A stretch of 64,000 nucleotides of DNA from an uncultured Hyphomicrobium sp. Its GTDB lineage: Bacteria; Pseudomonadota; Alphaproteobacteria; Rhizobiales; Hyphomicrobiaceae. The stretch is from positions 62,001 to 126,000 of the forward strand of contig CAKTFJ010000005.1 of assembly GCA_934555825.1 (NCBI GenBank), read 5' to 3'. Below, one piece after another: positions 25,207 through 32,963 of this stretch (position 1 is the first letter of the stretch; each line of letters starts with the position of its first letter). Made by a program: the position numbers and the translations under genes. The notes below the pieces were generated by a model. It was not told where the DNA came from and did no database searches. It saw nothing but the letters and a program-made list of their open reading frames with translations.

Positions 25207-27090
25207 ATGATGCCCTCCGCCAACGGGGAGTGGGTTCGACAACCAATGCTGAACAGACTGGCCAACTTGCTCCGGGTCCGCGTGCCGGAAGTGGCGGGCG
25301 CGGCCCTGATCCTTATTTTTGGCCTGACGCTGTGGCTTGGAACCCGATACGCGCAACAGGCCGAATGGGTGCGCCACTCGCTTCAAGTGGAGATGAAACT
25401 CTCGGGCATCTACGCCCTCTTGAAGGACGCCGAGCTCGGCCAGCGGAGCTACATTCTGACCGGTGAGGTCGATTTCCTGCAGCCGTTCCTGCGCGCAAAG
25501 ACTGAGCTTCCCGACGAGATTTCCGAACTCAAAGCGCTGCTTTCCGACAACGATGAGCAGCTCGAGGTATTCAAGGAGGCGGTGCCAATCATCGAACGGC
25601 GCCTTGCTTATGCGGAAGAGACGATCTCCGTGCGGCGCCAGCAGGGATTCGACGCGGCGCAGACGCGCATCCTGCAGCGCTATGGCTTGAAGGTGACGGA
25701 GGAGTTGCGCGACCGTTTCCAGGCTTTGCGGAAGGTCGAGCATGGGCTGCTCGAAAGGCGTGAGGCCGATATGCTTCGGACCGTGAACGTTCTTGCGGTC
25801 GCGGTCGTGCTGGCGTTTCTCGTGACGTTGTTTGCCCTTTCGGCCTGGATATTTCGCACCCGTCGCGACGCTGCGGACATTGCAAAGGCGAACAAGCTTC
25901 TCGAAGAGACGATTGCGGATCGCGACGTGGCCGAGATGCAAATCCGCCAGATGCAGAAGGTGGAGGCCGTCGGCCAGCTTACGGGCGGGATCGCGCACGA
26001 TTTCAACAATATGCTCGCCGTGATCATGAGCGGAATAGGGCTTGCGCAAAAGCGCCTTCAGCGCGGCCAGGATGGCGCCGAGGAGTTTCTCAACGGTGCG
26101 CTCGACGGCGCGAACCGGGCTGCGACGCTGGTCAAGCGTCTGCTCGCGTTCTCGCGCCAGCAACCGCTTGCGCCGAAGGCCATCGACGCGAACAAGTTCG
26201 TTGCGGGCATTTCGGAGCTGATTTCACGCGCTCTCGGCGAGACGATCCAGATGGAGACGATCCTCGGCGGGGGATTGTGGCTCACGCATGTCGACCCGGT
26301 TCAGCTCGAGAACTCGATCCTGAACCTCTGCGTGAATGCGCGTGACGCGATGCCGGACGGTGGCTGCCTCACAGTCGAAACGGCGAACTGCCATCTCGAC
26401 GATCGCTATGCACGGCTGCATCCGGGAATTCCTGCAGGTCAGTATGTGCTGATCGCCGTGACGGATACCGGAACGGGGATGTCGACCGACATTCTGGAAA
26501 AAGCGTTCGATCCGTTTTTCACCACTAAGGATGCCACCAAGGGGACGGGGCTCGGCCTCTCGCAGGTGTACGGGTTCGTCAAGCAATCAGGCGGGCATGT
26601 GAAGATCTACTCGGAGATCGGGCAGGGTTCGACCGTCAAAATCTATCTGCCACGCCATTATGCGGTGGAGACGGAGCGCCACGAGGCAGTGGTGCAGGAT
26701 GTCATCCCGGCGAAGGGCGAGGAGACGGTTCTTCTCGTCGAAGACGACGTCCGTGTGCTCGAATTGACAACCGCGAGTTTGCGGGAGCTGGGATATACGG
26801 TTCTCGTAGCGGGAAGCGCCAGGGAAGCGCTCGTGCAGCTTGAAAGAGACATCGAGATCGATCTCTTGCTGACCGACATCGTGATGCCGGAAATGAACGG
26901 ACGCAAACTTGCGGATGCGGCGATCAAGGTGCGCCCGGACCTCAAGGTGATCTTCATGACGGGCTTCACGAAGAACGCTGTGGTTCACAACGGCGTGCTC
27001 GATCCTGGCGTGAACTTCCTCGCGAAGCCGTTCTCGCTCGAAGAGCTTTCGGCGAAGATCCGAGAAGCGATCGAAACAAAAAGAGCGTAG
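25207..27090 (+). CDS. CHASE3 hybrid histidine kinase with C-terminal receiver
   Basis: 627 residues from ATG 25207; ATG 25246 (GGGGAG 15 bases upstream) is an alternative. Membrane helix ~28-46, CHASE3 sensor domain ~65-190 ('DAELGQRSYILTGE'), second helix ~192-215, a short coiled coil, HisKA with H264 ('GQLTGGIAHDFNN'), HATPase_c ('NLCVNARDAMPDGG', 'DTGTGM', 'GTGLGLSQVYG'), and a receiver at the C-terminus ('VLLVEDD', 'LLTDIVMPEMNG', 'FLAKPF'). The signal is unknown and there is no partner regulator next to it, so phosphate must pass to a distant Hpt or be handled by the fused receiver. No PAS domain is present. Confidence 0.92.
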   Translation: MMPSANGEWVRQPMLNRLANLLRVRVPEVAGAALILIFGLTLWLGTRYAQQAEWVRHSLQVEMKLSGIYALLKDAELGQRSYILTGEVDFLQPFLRAKTELPDEISELKALLSDNDEQLEVFKEAVPIIERRLAYAEETISVRRQQGFDAAQTRILQRYGLKVTEELRDRFQALRKVEHGLLERREADMLRTVNVLAVAVVLAFLVTLFALSAWIFRTRRDAADIAKANKLLEETIADRDVAEMQIRQMQKVEAVGQLTGGIAHDFNNMLAVIMSGIGLAQKRLQRGQDGAEEFLNGALDGANRAATLVKRLLAFSRQQPLAPKAIDANKFVAGISELISRALGETIQMETILGGGLWLTHVDPVQLENSILNLCVNARDAMPDGGCLTVETANCHLDDRYARLHPGIPAGQYVLIAVTDTGTGMSTDILEKAFDPFFTTKDATKGTGLGLSQVYGFVKQSGGHVKIYSEIGQGSTVKIYLPRHYAVETERHEAVVQDVIPAKGEETVLLVEDDVRVLELTTASLRELGYTVLVAGSAREALVQLERDIEIDLLLTDIVMPEMNGRKLADAAIKVRPDLKVIFMTGFTKNAVVHNGVLDPGVNFLAKPFSLEELSAKIREAIETKRA

Positions 27091-27093
27091 CGC

Positions 27094-27300
27094 TTAAGCG
27101 CGCGAGAACGTGCGCGCGGGCTGGCAAGTATATTTCGCGATATAGTGGTTCGGGTGCGCTTCGACCCACTTCGCGCCTTCGATCTGCGAGGCGATCATAC
27201 ATCCTCTGAGATCGACATTCTCGTTGAGCTGGATGGGATGTTCCTCGCGGCAGGATGCGCCGACGACGATCGAACAGACGGTGAGTACCAGCTCAAACAC
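27094..27300 (-). CDS. Small conserved exported Cys-containing protein
   Basis: 68 residues with a GTG start preceded by a perfect AGGAGG five bases away, which decides the start. A short hydrophobic N-terminus ('LVLTVCSIVVGASC') looks like a signal or anchor. It is followed by a conserved-looking core with four cysteines ('NVDLRGCMIASQ', 'KWVEAHPNHYIAKYTC'). The same type of short protein is, to my knowledge, widespread in alphaproteobacteria without known function. It ends three bases from the convergent kinase gene. Confidence 0.78.
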   Translation of the reverse strand: MFELVLTVCSIVVGASCREEHPIQLNENVDLRGCMIASQIEGAKWVEAHPNHYIAKYTCQPARTFSRA

Positions 27301-27445
27301 GGCGGCCTCCTGAGGGTTTGCTCAGAGCTTTTGCACTTCGAATGCATTTCCAATCTTGGATATTGGCGCGGGGTTCCGTTTCGCTCCACTCACGATTTCG
27401 TCGACGGCTCTTGCATTGTCGCGTGGGAACCATCTCAGCATGGGT

Positions 27446-27478
27446 GCGGCACCCGGCCGGGTCTGGGCCGGGTGCCGC
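27446..27478 (-). terminator. Strong hairpin downstream of DUF892 gene
   Basis: GCGGCACCCGGCC / GGCCGGGTGCCGC, a 13-bp perfect GC-rich stem (27446-27458, 27466-27478) with a 7-base loop, 32 bases past the stop of the minus-strand gene 27511-28014. No T-run follows on either strand, so termination is probable but not certain. Confidence 0.55.
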
Positions 27479-27510
27479 GCTCCAGTGTGTTGGTGCTTGG
27501 TGTCGCGGGA

Positions 27511-28014
27511 CTAAGCGGCGCGTCGATTGAGCCGGCTTTCGGCCATTTCGTTAAGATGCGCGTCGGCTGCTTTCTCCTCCTTGAGATTTTCAAGAAGGAT
27601 GCTCGCGCAGTCTTCGCGTCCGAGTTCTTTCGCCCAAGCGGCGAGGGTCCCGTAACGCGTGATCTCGTAGTGCTCCACGGCCTGGGCGGCTGCAATGATC
27701 GCAGCATCGAGAACCGACTTGTCCGCGACTTCGCCCGTCACTTCGTTCGCTTCCTTGATGATGCCGTCAATCGCGGGGCATGAAACGCCGCCGATTTCGA
27801 CGCCGTGCATCTGGAACACTTTTTCAAGGCGATCGATCTGCCGATGCGTTTCGCCGAGGTGGTTTTCGAGGCCGCTCTTGAGCTGAGGATCGGAGGCTTG
27901 ATCGATCATGTGCGGGAGTGCCTTCGCGATCTGGTTTTCCGCGTAATAGATGTCGCGGAGGGTGTGCACGAAAAGGTCATCCATCGATTTGATGTCGTAG
28001 GTAAAAAATCCCAT
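27511..28014 (-). CDS. DUF892 ferritin-like protein (YciE/YciF family)
   Basis: 167 residues. The four-helix ferritin-like fold is evident: 'DLFVHTLRDIYYAENQIAKALP' (first metal-ligand helix with E), 'HLGETHRQIDRLEKVF' (ExxH), and 'AIIAAAQAVEHYEITRYGTL' with 'EHYE'. YciE/F proteins are stress-induced and believed to bind a di-iron centre. AAGGAGAG precedes the ATG. It is adjacent to an SDR gene of the YghA type on the same strand, a pairing common in general stress regulons of alphaproteobacteria. Confidence 0.92.
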   Translation of the reverse strand: MGFFTYDIKSMDDLFVHTLRDIYYAENQIAKALPHMIDQASDPQLKSGLENHLGETHRQIDRLEKVFQMHGVEIGGVSCPAIDGIIKEANEVTGEVADKSVLDAAIIAAAQAVEHYEITRYGTLAAWAKELGREDCASILLENLKEEKAADAHLNEMAESRLNRRAA

Positions 28015-28087
28015 GGCGTGTCTCTCCTTTGTTTTCTTGTGTGGGACGCGTGGGCTATCCGACAGCGTATGCTGCCGGGAGTGAGGC

Positions 28088-29080
28088 TTAGTCGTAGCCG
28101 CCGATGATCGGGAGAATTTCTCCGGTGATGTAGCTCGAGCAAGACGGCGCAGCGAAGAAGACGTAAGCGGGTGCGATCTCCTCCGGCTGTGCGGCGCGCT
28201 TCATCGGCGTGCTTTGCCCGAACTTTCGGACTTCTTCCGCTGGCCGATCAGCGGGATTGAGCGGGGTCCAAACGGGACCCGGCGCAATGGCGTTGACGCG
28301 GATTCCGCGCGGCAGAACGTGTGCGGAAAGCGCGCGTGCGAACGCGTGGATACCGCCTTTGGTTAGCGAGTAATCGAGAAGATCCTTGCTGCCATCGATG
28401 CCGGTGATCGAGCCGGTCATAATGATGGAGCCACCGGCGCGCATATGCGGGAGTGCGGCGCGTGTAAGATAGAAGAGGCCGTAAAGGTTGGTTTTCATCG
28501 TGCGGTCGAAATGGTCGTCGGTGATGTCCGATATGTCGAAGGCGTGCTCTTGGAACGCAGCGTTGGCGACCACGATGTCGAGCGCGCCAAAGGCTTCGAC
28601 GGTTTTCGTGACGGCCTCTTCGCATGTTGCGCGGTCCGTCACGTCGCCCGGCAACAGGATGCAGCGGGCGCCTTCTTTCTCTACCGCGTCTTTCGTCTCA
28701 CGCGCATCGTCGTGCTCGTCGAGATAGGCAATCGCGACATCGGCGCCTTCCCGGGCGTAGAGGACGGCGACCGCGCGGCCGATGCCGGAATCGCCTCCGG
28801 TAATCAGCGCAACCATGCCAGCGAGCTTCTCTGAACCCTTGTAGGCGGGTGCTTCGTACATCGGCGCGGTTGCGAGATCTTTTTCATGTCCCGGCTTGGC
28901 CAATTGCGTTTCGTCGAGTTCGTCAGGATAGCGGCGCTGACCGGCTTGGACGGCTTCATGCTTCTTGCGTCCGCCGCGCGAGGTCCCTTCCTTCTTGTCC
29001 ACCTTGTTGATGTGGGCCTGGATCTTCCGGCTTTCCTCGGAAGCCTGTTTCGCGCGTTCGAGCGTCTTTGGGCGGGTCAT
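28088..29080 (-). CDS. YghA/YdaD-type SDR oxidoreductase
   Basis: 330 residues from ATG 29080 (AAAGGCG upstream; the frame continues to 29128 with no better start). A 70-residue charged, disordered N-terminal extension rich in Lys/Glu/Arg precedes the Rossmann fold. The SDR motifs are 'ITGGDSGIGRAVA' (cofactor glycine motif), 'VANAA', catalytic Ser in 'MTGSITG' and 'YSLTKGG' (YxxxK). This sub-family is annotated as general stress NAD(P)-dependent dehydrogenases; the substrate is unknown. It lies directly upstream of the DUF892 gene and is divergent from a small exported protein. Confidence 0.9.
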   Translation of the reverse strand: MTRPKTLERAKQASEESRKIQAHINKVDKKEGTSRGGRKKHEAVQAGQRRYPDELDETQLAKPGHEKDLATAPMYEAPAYKGSEKLAGMVALITGGDSGIGRAVAVLYAREGADVAIAYLDEHDDARETKDAVEKEGARCILLPGDVTDRATCEEAVTKTVEAFGALDIVVANAAFQEHAFDISDITDDHFDRTMKTNLYGLFYLTRAALPHMRAGGSIIMTGSITGIDGSKDLLDYSLTKGGIHAFARALSAHVLPRGIRVNAIAPGPVWTPLNPADRPAEEVRKFGQSTPMKRAAQPEEIAPAYVFFAAPSCSSYITGEILPIIGGYD

Positions 29081-29219
29081 CGTTGGGCGCCTTTCAATCT
29101 TGTCGAGTAGCAACGCTCTCCCTGTCACGGAGGTTCAGCGCGCTTTGTTCGGAACGGGAGGCGTCGGGGCGCCGTTAGCTTTGCAAGGAGAAGAAGCGCC
29201 AGAAGTCAGGAGGAGACCC

Positions 29220-29615
29220 ATGCGGTGGCACCGTTCGGGAGCCAATTCCGCCTTTGCCCTTGCACTGCTCGCGGGTGGTTTCGCGTTTGCGCCTGTGGAG
29301 GCCGAGGCGCAGATCCCGCCGCCCGCTCAACCCGGCGCGCCGCCGCCCGCGATGGATCAGCCGTCCGAAAGCACGGTGCCGCCCGCCGATCCGGGGTTGC
29401 AGGGCGAGACGCCCCGCGAGCCTTTGTCCGAAAAGCTCAAGCGTGGGGAGGGTGTGCTGGAACCGCCGCGCAGCATCGATCCGGGCATCACGCAGCCCGT
29501 CCCGGAGGATTTCGAGAGCAAGACGCCCGTCATTCCGCCGCCTCGCGACGCGGATGGCGCGCCCCTGGACGCGGAGCCGAATAACCCTCAGGCGCCCAGC
29601 CCTCAGACAAAGTAA
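29220..29615 (+). CDS. Exported proline-rich protein of unknown function
   Basis: 131 residues; ATG 29220 has an AGGAGGAG seven bases upstream, which overrides the longer open frame that begins further 5'. A signal peptide is clear ('FALALLAGGFAFAPVEAEAQ'). The mature part is Pro/Glu/Asp-rich and disordered, with the ordered-looking motif 'LSEKLKRGEGVLEPP' and 'GITQPVPEDF'. I believe short proteins with this motif occur in other Hyphomicrobiales, without known role. It is in the stress-gene region. Confidence 0.75.
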   Translation: MRWHRSGANSAFALALLAGGFAFAPVEAEAQIPPPAQPGAPPPAMDQPSESTVPPADPGLQGETPREPLSEKLKRGEGVLEPPRSIDPGITQPVPEDFESKTPVIPPPRDADGAPLDAEPNNPQAPSPQTK

Positions 29616-29651
29616 GCGCGCGGCTTAGGATTGCGCGGGGGAGGCGTTGCT

Positions 29652-29927
29652 TTATTCGGACGTGGTCTTCTTCCGGAGCTTTTTCTGAGACGGTTTAGAA
29701 TCTTCCGTAACCATATCTCGCTCCAGGCGGCGTTCGGTCTTGGGAGAGATCGGCGGGCCGGGTAGAATCGTTGCCCGTCCGGTGCCGTCGCGATCGACCG
29801 TTACGGCGTTTTCAACGGCGTCGTCGTCCAGCCGCTCCTTTTCGAGGCTCGTTGCGCTCTCGGGGGTTGTGGCAGGGCCCTTCCGCTCCGCCTTGTCTGC
29901 AGTCTTTTTCGAGCGTTCGGATTTCAT
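29652..29927 (-). CDS. Small highly charged hypothetical protein
   Basis: 91 residues from ATG 29927 with GGGAG upstream; the open frame extends to 30311, but the extra sequence is out of character. Lys/Glu/Arg/Asp-rich and disordered throughout, except for a short 'NAVTVDRDGTGRATILPG' segment. No family recognised. It converges on the exported protein gene 29220-29615 with 36 bases between and is divergent from the L,D-transpeptidase gene. Confidence 0.6.
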   Translation of the reverse strand: MKSERSKKTADKAERKGPATTPESATSLEKERLDDDAVENAVTVDRDGTGRATILPGPPISPKTERRLERDMVTEDSKPSQKKLRKKTTSE

Positions 29928-30117
29928 GGCTTGCTCCCGGCTTTCGCAGCACCCTCGCCCCGCAACAAGCGGTGAGGGTGGTGTTGCGAGCCAACGCGGG
30001 GTTCGGGCCGCGGTTCCTTTGAGCGCCACGCAGGAGCCTCGGTGTAGCCATGCTGGTATGGCATGGAACGCTGGGAAGAGCAGGACGTTGTTTTTTGCAG
30101 GTGGGAGAGGGACTTCG

Positions 30118-31839
30118 ATGGCGTCGCCTCGTCCTGGCCGTGCGAGGTCCGAAAAGATGCATAATTTCATAAGCCGTATTGTCGTCAGAGGGTCTGTTGC
30201 CGCGCTGCTTGCGCTGACGGCGGTCGGGGGCAGCCATACTTCCTCAGCGCAAGGGACGGACGGTGAGGGTGCCGGAACGCTGGGGCTTTCGGGACCCGCG
30301 GTAATGGCCATCGTCTCTATCGTCGATCAGCGGATTGCGGTCTACGACGCGCACGGTGGCGTAACCCAGGCGCGCGTTTCGAGCGGGCGGACGGAGTACG
30401 AGACGCCGGTTGGCGTCTACAGCGTGCTGCAGAAGAACCGCGATCACGTCTCCAACCTGTACGAAGATGCGCGGATGCCGTTCATGCAACGGATGACGTG
30501 GTCTGGCGTGGCTCTCCATGGCGGTGCGCTGCCTGGGTATCCTGCTTCGGCAGGCTGTGTGCGGCTGCCCAACAAATTCGCGAGCGAGATCTTCGAGCTG
30601 ACGAAGCTTGGAACCCGGATCATCGTGGCGCGCCGCGACGTGGCCCCCGTGGCGTTTTCTCATTCGGCGCTGCCGAAGCCTCAGCTTGCGGCAGCCGAGG
30701 CGGTGCTGACCCGTACGACGTTCGATCCCTTGGCTGACGAGCAGGGTAAGGGCAGCGTATTCGAGCCGGATTTGAGCAACTGGCCGGAGCGGCAGGCGAC
30801 CCTCGATTCCCTCCGCACCGTTGCTGATGAAAAGGCGGCGACGGCGAAAGCGGCCGCGGCGCCTGTCGAAGAGCTTAAGACAACCGTGAAAACGCGCGCG
30901 GCGGCCGTGAAGAAGGCGACTGGGACCAAGCGAACAGCAGAGCGTGCGAAGAGCCGTGCCGAGGGCCGTGTGACACAGGCCGAACGGCGGCTCGCAGCAG
31001 CCAAGCAGCCGGCGACGATCAAATCGCGCGAGGACGCGCTCGCCAAGGCGCAGGCCGGGCTGGATGAGGCGGAGGCCAAGCTGGCCGAAGCGAATGCCGA
31101 GGTGGAAGCTGCCGAAAAGGCCCATGCTGCGGCGGAGCAGGAGCTGGCAGCGGCCGAGGCCGTGTTCGCGGAAGCGGATGCTGCGGCGAAGGAGGCCCGG
31201 CGCAAAACTCTGCCCATTTCCGTGTTCGTCAGCCTCAAGGAGCAGCGTGTCTATGTTCGTCAGGGCCACGAGGCGGTGACGGATGCGCCGGTGACGATTT
31301 CAAATCCTGAAACGCCTATCGGTACGCATGTCTTTACGGCCGTCGATTTCACGCCCGCCGGAGACGACATGCGATGGACGGCTGTCTCCATAGGGCCGCA
31401 TGTGCCGGGACAAGACGGGTATGGCAAGAAGGCGGAACCCACTCCGACAGACGCGGTATATGCTGGAGCCGCGCTCGATCGTATCGCTCTGCCGGATGAC
31501 GTGAGTGCGCGTATTTCAGCGGCGTTGTGGCCGGGATCGTCGATCATCGTGTCGGACGAGGAGCAGAGCAAGGAAACGGGCGAGTCGACCGATTTCGTGG
31601 TGCTGATCAGCGGCGAGCCGCAGGGCGGCATCGTCATTCGGCCGCGCCGCGAGCGTCAGCCGCAGATCCCAGAGTACTTTGTCGATTACGACGCGTACTA
31701 CTATTATGACGAGTATGGTCGGCGGTACGACCGGCGCCGCTACGACCGCCGCAACGACAGGCGGTATGGCCGATATGACCGCTATTACGACGAGCGGCGC
31801 GGCCCGCCACGCGATCGTTCATTTTTCGGTCTATGGTAG
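30118..31839 (+). CDS. L,D-transpeptidase with coiled coil, degenerate second domain and Tyr/Arg tail
   Basis: 573 residues from ATG 30118 (GAGAGG upstream; ATG 30157 also possible). A signal sequence (about 15-45) is followed by an L,D-transpeptidase domain (60-172) with H134, S144 and nucleophile C147 ('ASAGCVRLP'). An Ala/Lys/Glu coiled coil spans 222-362. Residues 364-480 ('PISVFVSLKEQRVYVRQG') repeat the YkuD opening but contain no cysteine, so a second domain appears catalytically dead. The last ~55 residues are Tyr/Arg/Asp repeats. It is likely to crosslink peptidoglycan in the periplasm, with the dead domain as a wall-binding part; that is inferred. Confidence 0.85.
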   Translation: MASPRPGRARSEKMHNFISRIVVRGSVAALLALTAVGGSHTSSAQGTDGEGAGTLGLSGPAVMAIVSIVDQRIAVYDAHGGVTQARVSSGRTEYETPVGVYSVLQKNRDHVSNLYEDARMPFMQRMTWSGVALHGGALPGYPASAGCVRLPNKFASEIFELTKLGTRIIVARRDVAPVAFSHSALPKPQLAAAEAVLTRTTFDPLADEQGKGSVFEPDLSNWPERQATLDSLRTVADEKAATAKAAAAPVEELKTTVKTRAAAVKKATGTKRTAERAKSRAEGRVTQAERRLAAAKQPATIKSREDALAKAQAGLDEAEAKLAEANAEVEAAEKAHAAAEQELAAAEAVFAEADAAAKEARRKTLPISVFVSLKEQRVYVRQGHEAVTDAPVTISNPETPIGTHVFTAVDFTPAGDDMRWTAVSIGPHVPGQDGYGKKAEPTPTDAVYAGAALDRIALPDDVSARISAALWPGSSIIVSDEEQSKETGESTDFVVLISGEPQGGIVIRPRRERQPQIPEYFVDYDAYYYYDEYGRRYDRRRYDRRNDRRYGRYDRYYDERRGPPRDRSFFGLW

Positions 31840-31879
31840 CCTTCTGCGCCGTCCATAGGGCGGCGAGCAGAGGGTGATC

Positions 31880-32959
31880 ATGGCTGCGAGAACCATTGCG
31901 TCGGGATGCGGCGTTTCGTTTCTGAGCTTGGCGGCGCTCGTGTCTGCGGCGGCGCTGCTCTCGATGCCGTGTGAGTCCTTGGCTGCTGAGGTTCACAACA
32001 CCGCGGCGATCTCTGTTCACCGTGCCGCGACCGAGCGTCTTGAACGGCGACGTGCGGTGAAGGCCGGCCGGTTGCAGGTTCCGCTCCCCAATACGCCGGA
32101 TACGACACGTGTGCTGACGCGGCTCGCAATCGCGGGCTTGCAACTTGGCGCGCCTGTGATGCTGCGTGTGTTCAAGGCCGAGTCTGAGCTGGAGGTTTGG
32201 GTGCAGAAGGATGGCGCTTATGTGCCGTTCGCCGTCTATCCGATCTGTTACTGGTCGGGGAAAATCGGGCCCAAGCTGCGTGAGGGCGACCGGCAGGCGC
32301 CTGAGGGCTTTTACACGATCACCGCCGGACAGCTTCATCACGGCGGACGCTGGCGGCGCTCGCTGGACATCGGCTATCCGAATGTGTTCGACCGCGTGAA
32401 CGGGCGGACAGGGTCGCTTATTCTCGTGCACGGCGGATGCGATTCCGTGGGATGTTTCGCGATGACGGATGCGGTCAATGCGGAGCTTTACGATCTCGTT
32501 TCGGCTGCGCTGAGGCGCGGGCAGGAGCATGTGCCCGTGCACGTGTTTCCGTTCCGGATGACGGACGCGAACGTTGCCGCGCACAGCAATGGGGCGTGGA
32601 AAGATTTCTGGGCCGATCTGAAGCTCGGATATGACGCTTTCGAGCGCACGCGGCGAGCTCCGCATGTCACCGTGTGCGGACATCGCTATCGGATAGCCGA
32701 CGGGAAAGTCGGCGGTGCGGGCGAGGAGGTGGCGTTGTGCGAGGTCGACCTGGAAAGGTACGGCAGCGTTATGGCCGCGGCCCGTGCGGCGACCAAGGGG
32801 GCTTTGCCTCCGGAAGAGGAGACGGCGGCCAAGCAACAAGCCATTCCCTGCTCGATGGCGCTTCCGAGCTGCCGGCGCTGGGTTGCGTTGCGCGACCGGA
32901 TGACCGCGAACGGCACGGTCGCGGTCAAGCAAAGCGGTGGCCGCTCGCGCGTGCGGTAG
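31880..32959 (+). CDS. L,D-transpeptidase (YafK-like)
   Basis: 359 residues from ATG 31880 (AGAGGG upstream; GTG 31874 possible). Signal peptide 1-36. The YkuD-type domain (about 90-250) has 'LEVWVQKDG' and the catalytic 'LVHGGCDSVGCFAMTD', with H184, S189 and C192. The compact H-X7-C spacing is typical of the YafK/DpaA-like branch, which in E. coli removes lipoprotein from peptidoglycan rather than crosslinking it. A C-terminal extension (260-359) contains several cysteines. It follows the coiled-coil transpeptidase by 40 bases, suggesting co-expression. It converges on the RND pump gene with a 4-base gap. Confidence 0.85.
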   Translation: MAARTIASGCGVSFLSLAALVSAAALLSMPCESLAAEVHNTAAISVHRAATERLERRRAVKAGRLQVPLPNTPDTTRVLTRLAIAGLQLGAPVMLRVFKAESELEVWVQKDGAYVPFAVYPICYWSGKIGPKLREGDRQAPEGFYTITAGQLHHGGRWRRSLDIGYPNVFDRVNGRTGSLILVHGGCDSVGCFAMTDAVNAELYDLVSAALRRGQEHVPVHVFPFRMTDANVAAHSNGAWKDFWADLKLGYDAFERTRRAPHVTVCGHRYRIADGKVGGAGEEVALCEVDLERYGSVMAAARAATKGALPPEEETAAKQQAIPCSMALPSCRRWVALRDRMTANGTVAVKQSGGRSRVR

Positions 32960-32963
32960 CCAG

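Noticed and set aside
29928..30311. 5' extension of the small charged gene (longer start at 30311)
   Set aside because: The extension is antisense to the L,D-transpeptidase start and signal region; ATG 29927 has its own GGGAG site.
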